From: Calliopsis andreniformis
Taxonomy: Eukaryota; Arthropoda; Insecta; Hymenoptera; Andrenidae
Length of the DNA: 64,000 nucleotides
Direction of reading: 5' to 3'
Assembly (NCBI RefSeq): GCF_051401765.1
Contig: NC_135071.1
Span: 20,128,961-20,192,960 of the forward strand
Shown: one piece after another, positions 39,493 through 54,062 of the stretch
Layout of the letters: each line of letters begins with the position of its first letter
How positions within the stretch are numbered: position 1 is the stretch's first letter
Program-made: the position numbers and the translations under genes
The notes under the pieces: generated by a model
The model's database searches: none
Told to the model about the DNA's origin: nothing
Seen by the model: only the letters and a program-made list of their open reading frames with translations

Positions 39493-42344
39493 TGATGCAC
39501 AAACCTTCGTTTTCTGCTCTTGTAGTTTCAAGACTTTACTCTCAAACAAGAAAATTAATTATCATAAAACTAATAGAAGCCAGAATAGGCAAAGTCTATC
39601 TGTTTGAGATGAAACTGAGAAGTATCGAAGGTGCTTCGATATTCTTGCTGTAGGTGTGGCTGTAGAAGAACTTCATCGACCTTCCATTCTGAGAGAACTT
39701 CGCGTTAAATACAGCACCTTCTCACATTACTTGCACAGAGGTTTCGTTTAAGGAAGAGACGACTGTACTACTTTGAACCAGATGCCAACAATACGCAGCT
39801 AAACTTCTAGATTAGCATCCCATTAAAACTAACCATGCCTCAGCGTATTATTCTCTATCTCTCCTAAAATTATTCTTCACAGTAAAAACTTGCCCATAGT
39901 GTAGTAAAAGGTTTGATGAACTCATCTTGGTTCAGAATTTTTATCTTCACAGCCATTACTTAAAAATTCGAGCTACAGAAGAAGAATGCGCCCAGCCAAA
40001 AAATTCTGTCGGGTTTAACTTTTTGGGCTGCTGCGAACTTATTCTCTTTAACAAGAGGAAAGGAACGATACATTCTGATACTCTCGATATCGATGTTCAA
40101 TATTCTACTATGAATTCTCAACACCTCGTTCGAGCGAGAACACGTCTTCATAGATTGTACAATCGTGCATTAATTATCCACCATCCTGTCCAATCGATGC
40201 ATACATACAATCATTTCCCAAGATTTTTACCCGACCATTTCTATTCGATCCTTCAATGTTCGCTCATTGAATTTCATTGGCACTTCAACTTTTAGACGCG
40301 TTTCGAGCCATAATTAGGTTTCCTCGTTCGTTTCGTAACGTTCCTCTTCGCAGAAATTATCAAATAATATTGTTGGGAATTATAGGCACTAGGCAGTCTT
40401 CAAATAATTTTAGCTCAGCTATATCAAATTTCAAACAAACACGTTTTTCATATTTTTGCATTAACTAACAATTCGATACATTTATAAGTTCTAAAATATT
40501 TCAATTCCAAACTTCTTCGACTCTACATGTCTGATAAATATTCTGAGGAGTAAAATTCCACGTCTGACCATAAACGTTCTTATACTACTCTATCAAGTTT
40601 ATCATCGCGCGAAAACGCACATCTCCTTTCGCAATTACGCGAACAATAAAACAGGATCGTGGAGGCCAACCCAATTCACCGTATATTTTCAGCGTTCACC
40701 CTTTTCACCGTAGCTGAATGCACAACGACGAAGAGAGCTGATTAGAAAATCACCGCACGTGCATGCAGATGACGCTCGCCCTTCTTTGACCATTAACGCG
40801 TTCAAGGTTCTTGCCCATGCCGAACGAGAATTTCGATGCAAACGGTGAAAACTATTTGCGGGATGTAACCCTGGCGAATACACAACGATTCCTACAAGTT
40901 CCTTTAAACTGGAACTCTACAGAAAAATGTATACGACGCAGGAATAAGGTATTTCAATATTCGCTTCCTCGAAAGCTAATATTCAAATGAATAAAAAGAA
41001 GTAGAAAGACTGAACTAAATTTCAAGCTGCATTATCGCCAATAAATTTGTCATTTATTGCTTTCATAATATTTGATCAGCTCCATCAGATGCCTCGAAGA
41101 ATATTCGCTAAGGCTATTAACAAGCAAATAACGCAAAATCGTCAGCGCCTTACACTGACGACATGGCAAGCGTTCAACGGTCGCCTTCAATTACATTTCC
41201 CTCAGGCAGCCTTCCCGTTTTTCTACCAGAGCGCAAAACGACGAAATGAACGAATTCGAGGGAGGCAGACAGAACGTCTTGGAGTTCGACGATCATTCGC
41301 ACCCTTCCCACGGCTCGGCGGATCGATTAGAACGCGGCAAGCCGATCAAAGAAATCTTGGCGCGGTTCAGGGGGCCATTGGCCCGCTTCGATCCTCTTGT
41401 TTGGCAAGCAGGGTCGGGAGTGTCGTGAAAGGGAACCTACAATTCCATTTCGTCTCGTTGGTCTCTCATAAAGGCGACCGAGCGCGGACCTTTTAACGGG
41501 CCAAGTGTAAACCTACACCCTATGCTCTGTCACCACGCCATTTCCCCATTCCCTTAAACATTGCTCGCCCTTTGCTCCGCTTCCTTCCACTTTCTTGCGC
41601 GTCTCGATGAACGATGCTTGCAGTTTGCCCCCGCGATGAAACTTGCCCCCGAATTCCGTCATCTCTGCTGTCATCGCCCCTTCCACCCCTTTCGCCTGTC
41701 CGCGTTATTCGTCAGGCCAGATGAGGTTGAAGGAAAATACTGGAGAGGATTCTAGCTGTGGTTGCTACGAGTTTATGCGCAGTTTTTGTTCGACAAGTTT
41801 ACAGAAATGGTGACGTGGAAGTAGTGGCGTCGTCACCGATGAATCTTTTCGTAGCAGGAGGATTTATGTTATTTTTCGACGCCCAATGAACGAAATTGCG
41901 ACATCACGTATCCCTGGCGACTATATTTAGTGCAAGAATACGTCCATACGCGATATCAGCGAAACGAGTTCTGAAATAACTGCCCGCGGCCAGACAGAAA
42001 TAAAAGTGATCGAAAAGAACAGAGATAGTGGTTTAGCGAGGTTGGTTATCAGTGCAATTGTGTATATTCTTGCAATTTTCGTATATGAACGTAGAAATTT
42101 TATTGAATAGCGTAATCGTACTGGTAGTGCTTCAATCTAACTGCGTTTGTTATGAATTTTATGATTCACAAAAGAATGCGTAGTAAAAGTACTAAAAAAG
42201 GAGTATCAAAAGTGATGATGTAGATCACTAACCATTGCTTAATTAAATGTTATACCACTGCCAAGAGTAAATTAATACAAATTCAGAATTTAGTAGCTCT
42301 CCTAACAATTTAATACGAACTCACTTCCAAATATTAACTTCCCT

Positions 42345-42450
42345 CTGGTCGATGTCTAAAGATACTACTTTGGTCTGACTATATACAGCTCCATCCACTG
42401 CGGACGACATGTGTTGAGTTATACTACTGCGTCTGATTAAATATGGATCC
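42345..42450. repeat. Dispersed repeat fragment
   Basis: GGTCGATGTCTA, ATACTACTTTGGTCTGACTA, then GTTATACTACTGCG and GATTAAATATGG. Shares TTATACTACTG with 33675 and TCTGACTAT with 18442. Old and degraded if it is a real family. Confidence 0.3.
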
Positions 42451-45400
42451 TGCTGCATTTCAAAGATTAAACCTCAATATAAAATACCATAAAATAAGAA
42501 TCCAACAGATAATTTGCTATAAAATAACAATTTCTCGTGTCACTATACCCTCTTTTTTAAAGCACGTAAAATTTCGCGAAAATGTATCCCGACGTCTTAT
42601 TCTTTATCGCATAATAAAGTCACAATAACACTTCGTCTATATGGTGATAATGGACATCGAAGTATAATAAAGTTTCGAAGCCTTCCATCGAACGCTAAGG
42701 TGAACAACGACCACTCCTTTGCATTAACAACCAGCCCGATAGCATATCCCTCAAATTATCGACTAGCCTTCTCTCTGACCAGGGTATTACTACTTATTCC
42801 AGGAATATTGTGGCGCATTGCCACGACGAATGAATACCTCGCATTGCCAGTCACTTCATTCCGTCGTTCAAATATTTTATAAGCGAAGATTTATTGGGTG
42901 TAACGTTTTTCGAGATCGAATAAATTTTGTATCTCTAGTAATTAAATGAACATTAAATTTCTCGCACGAACACGTTAACAGGTCGTTTCAGTTCTGACAA
43001 TAAATGAAACACGATTTGACTTATGAAAAATGTGAATTGTCGATGAAAACCAGTCTGCAGAGAAAAACTGATTCCACAAATAAATTTTCCCCAAGCTAAT
43101 CAATTTATGAACCACAAGCTACTTTACTCGAAGCAGTAATCGTTATTCGGCCCGATATCCCAGGGGATCTTTATGTAAATATTGCCCCACGTTAGCGAAG
43201 AATTACACGCGAATAACGAGTCGTCCTTAGTCGCCATTAGCGCACGATTATCGAGGTAACTGCGGCTAAGCATTTGCTTAAAAGTTGAACACCGCCCTCT
43301 GGCTTTATTGTATCGATTTACTCTCGTTATTTTAACCCCCCTCCGCGTAACTCTGCCACGGTATTAACGAATGAGACCCTCTTCTTTTCCTGTACACCCC
43401 CTAACCGACCACCCCTCCGCCATCCCTGCCTAACGTCCAGTGTCGTAATTATATCCCCTCTGCCTCACGCGAAGCTCGACCGAGACTTCGTCGAGGATCC
43501 GTAAATTTCCAGCAAGAATTTGTGGCATGTTGCGCCCCAACGAATTCCCGAAATTTTCTTCACAAAAATATTTCAGAAATTCATCCTACTCGCTCCCTCG
43601 ACGCCTTTTACACATTTCTCGATGCTCCTGCTCCCTCTAACTCCTCCCTGTTTCATATTTCAATCCCTTTCCCGCCACAATTCATGCCATGCGCGCGCAG
43701 GCATGTAGTTTATTGAGAACACGCGAAGTCCTGAATACTGAATTTCCCTGCTCCCTTCCCTTAGTCAATGTGAAAAAACATGCATCGGTAAAAAAGAGAC
43801 AAAACATGTTTGACCACGAGAAAAGTGTACGCGTTTAAAAAGCTCGTTCCAAATTCGCAGTACTGTTGATCGATTATGTTTTCATGCAAATTCTACTGGG
43901 GCGTGATACTCCTTGGTCGCGCTCTCCTCGTTCGTGTGAACGAACTGTCGATGCCTTCTTAGAACGCGTTGCATTTTTCTTGCGCTGTCAGAGCGATTGC
44001 CTTTAAATAATGGGACGAGGGTCTTTTAACAAGGCATTCGAAACGACGGGAATATCGTGAATGGGAAAGTCGAAGGTGAAAAATATCAATGGCTCGTTAA
44101 CAGGTGAGGAAGTCACTCGTAAGCGGTTCAAAGTGTTCACGATCCTTTTGTTAATGAAATACCTTTTCACAATAAAAGAGTGAAAGTACAGTTCTTGTTG
44201 TTAACAGGAGAACGATGATTTCCCTTTTAAGCTCGATGCTTCAAAGATTCGTGAACAACTGTTGAACCAAAAAGAAATTTACACAAAACGTATTTTTCAT
44301 TGTCCACTGGTGTATCTTGTATCAAATTGTAAGTGAACTCTGTGGAAGTTCTATAGCTTCTGATTCAACATGAACATTGTTATTTGTCTCTATTCAATTT
44401 TTTTGGTCAAAATGTGTCGTTGCACGTCCACTAGAGCAATTCGACAGTGCGGCAAAAAAAGGAAGATAAAGTGAAAGGCTGGAGATCGGTTTTATTTGCG
44501 CTCGAAATAGTGGAACGCTAAACAAGCGTCGTCACGTGACAGTTAACAATCGAGCGTTCACCGTGATCGACCGAAATGCGAGATATTATTGTGATAAATC
44601 GTATCGCGTCGCTGGCCGACTACGACTCGCCCATTTATACGACCCAACACGGGTTATTGAATTTCAAAACATTTTCAGGGATGATCCCCATCGGCTCCTG
44701 CCTCAATTTAAACAGGCTGCTTTTTCAAAAGGCAAACAGAGGAAGAAATTAAATGTCTTCAGTGACGTATCGGTACCATATATTTATTGTTTAAAAAACA
44801 AATCCCAGGAAACAACAGTAGAAGCAATACTTTTCTAAATGAATCACAACTGAAAGAAGCATTCAGGTTTGAATAGGATTCTCTTTTCATTCGTCAGAGA
44901 ATTCAATATATGTCTTGTATTATACTATATTAGAATATTAAATTACTGTAATTGTGAAAATTCCGCATTTCAAAATGTAGACAAACAATTTGCAAAAGTG
45001 AAACATTCCTGGGCTGTCCCTCTTCGTCATAATTCCTCAGAGGTTTCATTTGGCCAGACAACCTTGCAAACACGCTGAATATCTGTCGCTTGACGTTCAT
45101 CTTGCCACGGGAGTACAATGCATTCACGAGTACTTGGCTTTCCTAATCTCTCTTTAACGTAACATAGCTTGGCTCAGTTGTAACACGTCACGTATGGCGA
45201 ATTCAGAGAGAACAATTCGTAAATAGTATAGTATATGTAATAAACAATTACTTTCCTGCGATAAATTTTCCTTAGTTATATTAAACCATCTGCAAATATT
45301 AATTTATTAGTTGCTATTACTTGCTATACCAGGGAATAAGCAATGGCTGACTGTGTACTGTCTTATTCTACTGGGAAAATTTAATACTTGGTTGTACTAC

Positions 45401-46183
45401 TTCGTGTCATCATAAATACGTATACGTATTCCTCTACTTTGACGATAAAAGCCACATCAGACTAGGATAAAATATTGTCGAATAAAACTTCAACGCCTAA
45501 TATATTGCAAAATAAAACAGGTTCAAGAAGTAGTGCGTTAGCTTTTTTACCGCAAACGCTACCGCAGCGATCAAAACTTCATAAGATTTACTTCTGACGT
45601 ACTATATCCATGAAATATAAGAATACACTAACGGTGATAACTCCAAAAATTTTAGAATGGCACTTCGAAAAAACTTGGAAAATCATATCATGCGAATTAA
45701 CTGAATTAATTCTACCCAAACCAGGCGCGATAATTCGCTAATCGTCGGAAAGCGGTTTGGTCGACCTCTCCTTCTCTCAGCGGCGTTAATTAAAAATATT
45801 AATTAATCGTAGCCCGCGAGTAGTCGGCGAGTTTCGCGACTCGCGAATTAAAATCGAATTCGCCGCGTTAATTTCACGCGAGGGGCAGTTTTCGGTATAA
45901 ATAATCGAGGCGCATGTATGAGCCAATCCGACGAAACTCGAAGGAGTGAAGAAGGCTCGAACACGTCTCGATAAATGAAATCTAATTTCGCCCGTGTGTA
46001 AATCATAAGAAGCTGGTTTCTGATGTATTTTTAATTAGACAGAATGCATCGATAGGCGGTAGCCGCGATATTTTCCATTAGCACTCTTCAAACAGCCATT
46101 TCTACTGCAATTTGTGGGAACAATATTGTTGGATGAATTGAAAATGACATCGAGTTGGAGCTGACAACTTGATTATTAAATTA

Positions 46184-46318
46184 AAAAATTTTCAAATATT
46201 CAAATAATCGAATTTTCAAATTTTCAAATTTTCAAATTTTCAAATATTCAAATTTTCAAATTTTCAAATATTCAAATATTGAAATATTCAAATTTTCCAA
46301 TTTTTGAATTTAAATTTT
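46184..46318. repeat. AT-rich minisatellite, 8-bp period
   Basis: Array of AATTTTCA and AATATTCA units, the reverse complement of the unit at 5.2 kb. Around fourteen units are present, with edges fading into general A/T sequence. Confidence 0.9.
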
Positions 46319-49300
46319 ACTTTTGCATCTCTTTTTCGTGGTTGTCAGCATATCTTATTTTCTCTTCTTTCCTAAAGTATTGGAAAACCCTTGAAATACT
46401 TCAGACTCGTTCATCTAGAAAACGGACCATATTCTAATAATTGCGCTTCCAAAAATGGATCGTGTCAAGAAGACTTCACACTATCCACTCTCTGTAGCTG
46501 CCATCGAATCGTTGAGAGTGTATACGTTCATTACGTCACAAAGACAGATTAGGAAACACACATGTTCCTCGTGCCATTTACGGAAGACGAACGGCAGCTG
46601 ACAGATATTCGAAGAGCTAAAAGAGAACATTGAGACTTCGTATTCTACCTCTGATTAAAATTCCTCTCCTCCAGTGGTCCACCAAATTTGCATAACGTTA
46701 TAAGCTCGAGCAACAAAACCAGGTTGGAGAAACACACAATTGTTAATTGTTCGTTTCAAGACAAAAGGTGAAGTGAGCTACAATTAAACTGTTTTTTCCT
46801 CTTCCCTTTCTCTCACTGCTCGTGGTCCCTGTCTTCCATACGTTTAATACGATTGTATCGTTCCTCGGATTTTCGTTCTGCCCTCTTTATTTCATTGTTC
46901 AGCTTTCGTTTTAGGCGAGTTCTTTCTCGTACCGTTCAACTAGTTCACTGCCTGGCCAAATGGCTATCACAATGCGATTTGTTCACAATAAGAGTTTATA
47001 GAGATTCTGTGTCCATTTTTCAAGACAAAAACTCGTGCACTGTTTATTGTTCCATTTTACTACAATATTCCTAAGTTCAGAAAATAGCAGAGTGAAGTTT
47101 CCCCAGCGAGTCAGAGTTTACACGGTCCGCAACAGATTTTCAAGGGAAACTCGTCACAGAATCGTGATTTTTGCTAGGTGCTCGTCAGATAACGACGCAG
47201 GTAGGAGTCGGCTGGCATGTTTCAGCTCGCGGGCCAGCGAAAAACGAGGGGCCGCACGTGGGAAGCGGGTCGGGCGGGTAGATAACGCAAGTGAAATGTG
47301 CGCGGGCATTATTTTCCCGGGGTAAATGTCGCGTAATAGAAAAAAGAAGGAGCTGGGGATACGTGTTGCACGCTTCAGCAGTCTTATCCGTGGACGGGTG
47401 GTTTCTCGGCGCGACACAGGGGAAAGGGAACCCGAAAGAAGTCATTTGCCGCATGGCTTAGAGATGCCCGAATAGCTTCGCAAGTGAATTAACGGCGAAG
47501 CTGACGAAATTGCCCGCGGAATTGCGCGTTTCCTTCATTTTCTGCTTTTCAACGGCGGCCAGCTGGAGTCGGTCGATCAGTCAACCGATATCAACGATCT
47601 CGACGAGCGCCGTTTTGCGAAACTCGAGCACGGCCACTCGAGAGATCGTTCGCCTTCGATACATGCTAGCCCTGATATAGGGCAGTCTAATCACGGAATA
47701 CCACCGAGGCTTCCAAATCTGACGAGAAGTATTGCCAGAAGGAAGCTTCAGTAGAAGATGGATTATATTACTATCGATTGGTCTACTGAAATGGACAATT
47801 AACTTTCAAATCTAACTTATTTCTTTTATTTTAAATTGCCTTAATCAGATACCTGAACCCTTTCCCTATATTTCCTATATTTTCCACCTTCCTCAGACTC
47901 GAGCCAACTGATTGTGATTAAAATCACGTTTCAAGGGCAACCCTGATTGCTCCAACCGACGAAGATTGCGATGAACATGTATCGAATAAAATCTGGTGTC
48001 CATATAACGAGAACTTACTGTACTATCAATTTATGAAATCAACTCGATACTCGATACGATATTGATAAGTCAGAGGACTGCTCTGAAGAAACTGAAAATA
48101 ACACGACGGCGATTACTCGTCTTCAGAATATTTTCCACGTGACTAACTATCGGCGAGCAGACGACAGATTGCCGCGAGGATACGGAGGAACTTTAATTGG
48201 AAAGGAGCAAATAAATAACCGACGATATTTTATCGATCGCCGGACGAGCGGGATTTAATAAGTACGATCCAATCAGCATGTCGGTGATTGAACTGGCCAC
48301 GAATATCAAGTACTTCCGGCTTCATGAGAGTTGTCGATTCGATGCATCCGCTCGCTTCCGTCGAAGCATCCCCGTATCATTTTATCTGTTCCAGGGACGG
48401 GGAGGGGAGGAAGGGAGATGATATTTTGTCCCATTAACTCCGATATCCGAACGAACGAACCGCTGCTGATGTCATCAAGTCGCATCGAGTTGCCAATTTC
48501 GCAGTTTTCTCGAATCCTGCCCACGAAAACGACCCCCGTTAATATTATCAACCCCCATAACCGGAAGACACGTAGTCACCGACAGAGTTCGAGGAACATG
48601 CGATACATCATGATTCGAACTGAAGGTTCATTGTGTATTGGTTCTTTTTAATTGAAAAAAGGAGGGCACTGTAATGGTCAACGAAACAAACGTAGCTTTT
48701 TTAATTAACTTTTCAATTACTAAAAACTGTTTCTCTGTTCTGTCAAGTTTTATTCATATTCAAAATTCCAGTTGCAGTTGTTATTAAGAGCAAATCGGAA
48801 ATCGAAATTACAATTCTATTTTAGGACATATTTTTTTAATTATCGGGCTGGCTTCATGCAGTCCTTATCAAATATTTCCTAAAGAGGCCTTTACTTTCGA
48901 ATAGTCGAATGAAAGGGAGAAAGTAGATTTTAAAACAAGAGAACGCGTAGTTCTTGCACTAATTATCGAAGTAAAGGCAATCAAATGATCATCAAGGGCT
49001 GCGGAAGCATCGTCGAACCGAAACGATCCAATCAAACTGGACCTTTCTTCTAAGAAAAATAACTTCACAGAGGAAAAGGGATACAAAGGGGCGTTTTCTT
49101 TCATGGGACAAAAATGAATTCGTTCGATCCAGGTTCTTCGTGGGCCGATGCACGGTAGAGCGATCGGGCGAGGGAAAATAATTGGAAAATAATTCTGTAG
49201 ATCGGAAACCTATCCATGGCAATGCAACGAACAATGCCCCAAGCTTTCTTGTTACTTCTTTCACGCTGGAGAACACTGTACACCCACTGAAATCCATCTA

Positions 49301-52300
49301 GCCCTCGATTGTCGTTGCTCCAAGTAAATTTTTTTTGTTATTATCTCCTAACGTAATCATATTTCTTATAATCTGCAATATAAGTGAAATCAACGACAAT
49401 TGTTTTACACGTGAATACAGAGAGGATTTTTAAAACATCATTTTATCGATAACCTTCGGAGCGTTATTTAATAACTCCAAGTTTCTTATTAGGGGTAGCG
49501 ATACAATCGCTTGAAATATCGTCCCTTTCTAGAACTACTTTTACGAGGTTCTCGACAAATCCCTTTTCACGGGACCCGGGTAATAAATAAATAATGCAAA
49601 CTTATTGGATAGCCGCGCTCAAATCGACCCCAGAATAATCGGGTACTAAAAATTTATCGTGTATTTGATACGGGCCCGTACGACACCAATATACGCCCGA
49701 TATTGCTAGTTAAATTCGAACGACACTTGCTGGCGCGTCTTCTTAAGCCGTCTACAACCCCTCGTATCGACTACTCCCACTTCGAATAATATAAAATCAA
49801 AATTGGTCGCTACATAGCTTCCTGCCAATTGCACCTTTAGTTTCAAATCAATTTTATAAAGCACATGGTTATGAAATTGACGAGGAATTATACTCATGAC
49901 ATATTACTCATTAACCTTTCAAGTGTGAATTGCGGTCCTTTTCATTCGAATCGTTTCAATTCAATATTGCCTATATTTAATTCATATCTACTGAAGTGAA
50001 ATAATTATTATTCATGATTGACATTTGCTTTGATACATCCAACCTAAACAAGATGTTACATAAAACTACAACTTTTTCTCATAAATGTATAACGTTAAAG
50101 TTCCTCGAACATCTCGAGCTTTTCTTGCTCTTACGTTTCTCATACACCTCTTCAAATCTCCCTCTCAAGTTTCAAGACCAAAATATACCCTTTCAACCAA
50201 CCTGAAGGACCCTACTAAACACCCTGACAGCAGCTAGAATTTTCGCTAAGCGGAGCGCAAAAGCAAAGAGTGTCTGTCAATCAAAAAATACAATTCAGAA
50301 GACAAGTCGGACAAGGGGCTCGTATGAAGCCAGGCAAATTGGAACAAATGGGAACTTATATGCATCGCGGCGCATTCGAGGCAGCTTTACTGCCTCGTTT
50401 CATTTCCGGCTGTCGGCAGTACGGTTTTATTGGCGTTACGACGTTATGGTTTTCCGCCGTTATTGTCACTCGTCCCCTTTTAGCCCGTGGATTCACGGTG
50501 ACGGAACAGGAGACAACGCGAACCGTGTCCGTCTGCGTAGAGCCATCCTCCAGTTTTCCCACCCCCAACTCACTGCCGTTTGCTTTTCGCCCGAGCGCCG
50601 GCTGTGACTCTTTCCAGCGGTCCCTTGAAATTAAACCGAACTCCTTTCAGACTCCCGATGAGTTTTTTTACGCGCTGCAAGGTACACTCCGCGTTATCCT
50701 GGATCCTTCGAAGATCTTTCTTTCACAGTGTCTGCGGTGAAAGACGCTTCGCTTTTAGGATAGCCATATCTTTTTATTCTTCCCCTGCCTTCTTCGCGAT
50801 GAAAGGAGAGTCATCACGGGGTGGGGCAGAAATGTTGAGAATTTGTGAAGTTATTAACTACGGCTGAGGGAGCATTAATAAGACCGTTATTTTATAAGGT
50901 TTCTTAATTACTCTATTAATTCTGGCATTGTGTCTGTTAATTTGTCTGTTTCAGAGGAATCGAGAGCGTTGAAAATAGAGAGGAAAGTGTAAAAAGTAAT
51001 AGAGAAGGCAAAACGCCTCGACCGTCATCCTACTTTCTTTCTGCCTTTCATCGCGAGGAGAGCACTCGCGTGTGCGAATAAACCATAACTCAGGAATTCT
51101 ATTGCCGAACTTGGGTTATAACCGCGAACTTCGCTTTAAAGGTCCATCGATTTTAAAAGTTCCTTGGTTAATTCCACCTTCGTTTTCTCGGCGCTATTAA
51201 CGGGCGCCGTTGGCAATCGCGCTCCGACACGCTGCTGATAGTGAACCTTATCCCAGCGAGCTCTACGATCTACCGAATAACAATTACTTTGCCTCGAAAC
51301 TGCTTACAAGGAGATCCGACTAATACAAGACAAATACGGGTGAAATCTTCGACGATGAAATCATTTTAGATGAAAATTACGACAAAATTGAGGGACTATC
51401 TACTGCTGGAGAGGATTTCAGTAAAAGCTAATTTCGGTAAAATTAATTTTAGGAACTTCACCGACCAAGCAAATTTCAACTAAATTTCTCTGGTGAAAGT
51501 TACTTGGTAGAGCTGAATTTTATTAATCCAGTTAGTCTTTTCACGAAATTTCAGTCGTTACTCTCTCTCTCTACCGTGTTCTTGCAATTTTTCCCAGACG
51601 CGAGTCTCTAAAGTTATCAAATTATTTACATCGGGTTAGCTCCTTACTATCGCTATCAAACAATCAATTAAAGCATTACAATTATCCTCAAACGGACAGG
51701 GAAAAACGGTTCCACTGTTGGGTCAGCGAAATCTTGCTTTGAAACTTTATTCCGTCTACTTCCTGTGATAGAACATCCAACCGTGAATGTCTGCGAAACT
51801 GTAGCTTTTCCTGTTTCCTGCTGAATAGGGAGAAATGGGATTTGGGGATAAGTCGTAAGTCGACTAACGGGGTATGAGGAAACGAAGAGGGTGGTAACAA
51901 CAGCTTCGGGGCGGAGGTGGAAGTTGCAACAAAAGACCGAGCCAGAAATTATAGACTTCCATGGCGCTCGCGAGATTTATCATAATAATAACGAACAGAA
52001 ATACGTTCATATATGCAAAACTCATTACGCAAAATGGATCTGTTTTCGCTAAATCTCAGTTAAGCGACGAAAATGTTTCGATTATTTTTTCCAAGCTGTT
52101 TCCACCACCGCGTGAAAAATTCGTCGACGATTCCTGAACCTTTCATTCCACGAAGGGAAGGACTCATCTTGCTTCCACGTAAAATAGAAAGAAAGAAGAT
52201 CAAGTGGGTAGAATGTAAATCAAAAGCGTGTCTTCTAAGAGGAAAGTAAGGTATGAGCGAAAACGAGAATAAAATCATGTTCCACCGTAATCTACCAGGT

Positions 52301-54034
52301 CAGTGATTTAATGTCTATTGATCTTTCCAGGAAGACCATCGAAGCTCATTTTTCCTGATTCTTCCAGGAAGAATAGAAACCAAAAATGTACCACACATAT
52401 TCAACAACTGTATTTACATTTACATTTGACCGATTCACCATTCTGCATTTCTTCTGCCTATCAATTACATACCAAATAATTCACTATGCACAAGAAGTCT
52501 ACTCCTAAAACCCCAAACTCTTGATAACAGCGAGAGATATCTATCGACGTCGCTGTGCCTCTGCAATTCTATCGAACCCATCGAAACACAAAAAGAAGCT
52601 GTCCCGTAGAGGACAGAACCAGCAGCTACATACCTCGAACTATCCATTCTAAGAAGGCAAAGGCCGTGAAAGCGTGGAATATCTTATCTAGTCTATTCGT
52701 AGGGCAAAAGAAGAACCCTGTACCAGGGAATCTGATCCTCGTCGAGGATACGTGACTCGGGAAGTCGCCCGCGTCCCCGGCGATAGGTTCGACGATAATT
52801 CTTTCAGTCGAAGCGTTAAAAGCCGCCCCGTGGGAACACCGCGACCCGAATTCCCAGGGAAATGTATGGAACTTCTAAAAAGCATCGTCGTTGCCCGCGC
52901 TGTATCGCCTCGCCAACTTTTCCCGCCGAAAAGTTCTTTCGAAACAATGAACGAACTGCCGCCCCTTCCGTCAGCCTTGCTCCTTCCACGATAGAGGCGG
53001 AAGTGCGCTCCCCGCGTCTGACTGGCTGTCTGCCGCCGATAGCAACTTTACATCCGCGATAGTTCGAAGTGTTCCCCGCCCCTCTACTCCCTTACTTTTA
53101 TTCCACGGCTGCCATTCGCTGTAACTCTTCCAACCTTTCCCAGTCTGACGACTTACGAGTTGGAGGAACGGCTGCATCTCCAGAAGCTGTAGTACACGCA
53201 GCTGGTTGGGTGCGCGGTGCTGGTCAGGGAAAAATAGAACGATGATAGTGGATTTATTTCGGAACTGGAACGAGTCAAAAGTTCCTGGCTAATATATCCT
53301 CTGATCAAACTATTCAGCCCACCTTTGGCGACCCTAAAAGCATAATTTATCCAGTCTTAACGTTTATCACATTTCTTGCTCAATCCCGAAGAACCCCAAT
53401 CAAGGGCGCCTAGAGACTTGTCACGAAGTGTTCTAAGAGAAGCAGGAACCCTCGAATAGAGTATGGTTCCTTCAACGACAGAAATTAATACCAGCTCGAG
53501 GACAGGATAGACATGGTTGATCCCCTCCGATGCATCAGGGAAGAAGAAAACAGGGTGGGAGGGCGAGGTCGCGTGCAAGCACGTATCGTCGGGCGAGAGT
53601 TTGTCAAAGTAATTCGAGCTTTCTTCGGACCACGATTCCGGTCACGTGCGTCCAAGTTCTCGTCCTTACCTCCTCGGATCCTTATTATCCTATATCCGTG
53701 ACCATAATCCTCGTGTGCTCGGCCCCGACTAAGCCGTGAAATCGTTGTAATAACGCCTTTATTACGTTTTCATCATCTTTGATGGCGGTGAACGCGAACG
53801 ACGCTGTTCCATCGAGGACACCGGGAAAATTAATTAGTCCACGCGATGCCGACCGTGTAAACTGAACCAAGGGGTTAGGATTCAATGGAAGAGCGGCAAG
53901 AAGGATGCCAGCAGTCCCTCCAACCCTTCCCCCTCTCGCCCCCGGTGGCTACGTGCACGGCGATCCCAAGGAATTCAGTTAATCGTTTCGAGCGCGAGGA
54001 ATCTCGGGAGAAACGATATGTACTCGTAAGAAGG

Positions 54035-54062
54035 GAGGAAGAGAGAGAGAGAGAGAGAGAAG
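54035..54062. repeat. GA microsatellite
   Basis: Ten GA dinucleotides at 54041-54060, flanked by GAGGAA and AGCAGAGG. A possible GAGA-factor type site, but simple-sequence slippage is enough to explain it. Confidence 0.9.

Larger units (their letters stand above)
31016..46183. other. Intronic DNA, mostly unremarkable
   Basis: Contains the dispersed repeat fragments at 33.7, 39.4, 42.4 and 45.4 kb and the 12-bp minisatellite at 36.4 kb. 33500-35000 is strongly AT-rich. Open frames at 36171-36707 (minus, 178 codons, repeat-driven) and 41047-41496 (plus, 149 codons) show no family. Confidence 0.4.

Noticed and set aside
41047..41496. 149-codon plus-strand frame
   Set aside because: No recognisable domain and no splice or promoter support.
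45890..45905. TATAAATA motif in a GC-flanked context
   Set aside because: No initiator or coding frame follows; TATA-like words are common in AT-rich DNA.
48306..48551. Minus-strand frame preceded by an acceptor-like TTTTCGTGGGCAG, with protein-like codon use
   Set aside because: Starts with TTG, has no matching donor downstream, and the plus strand is equally open across it.
50270..50740. 156-codon plus-strand frame
   Set aside because: GTG start, overlapping open frame on the other strand, no domain, no promoter or splice context.
53655..53675. GAG|GTAAGG on the minus strand as a recursive splice site
   Set aside because: Upstream sequence is purine-rich and has no pyrimidine tract.
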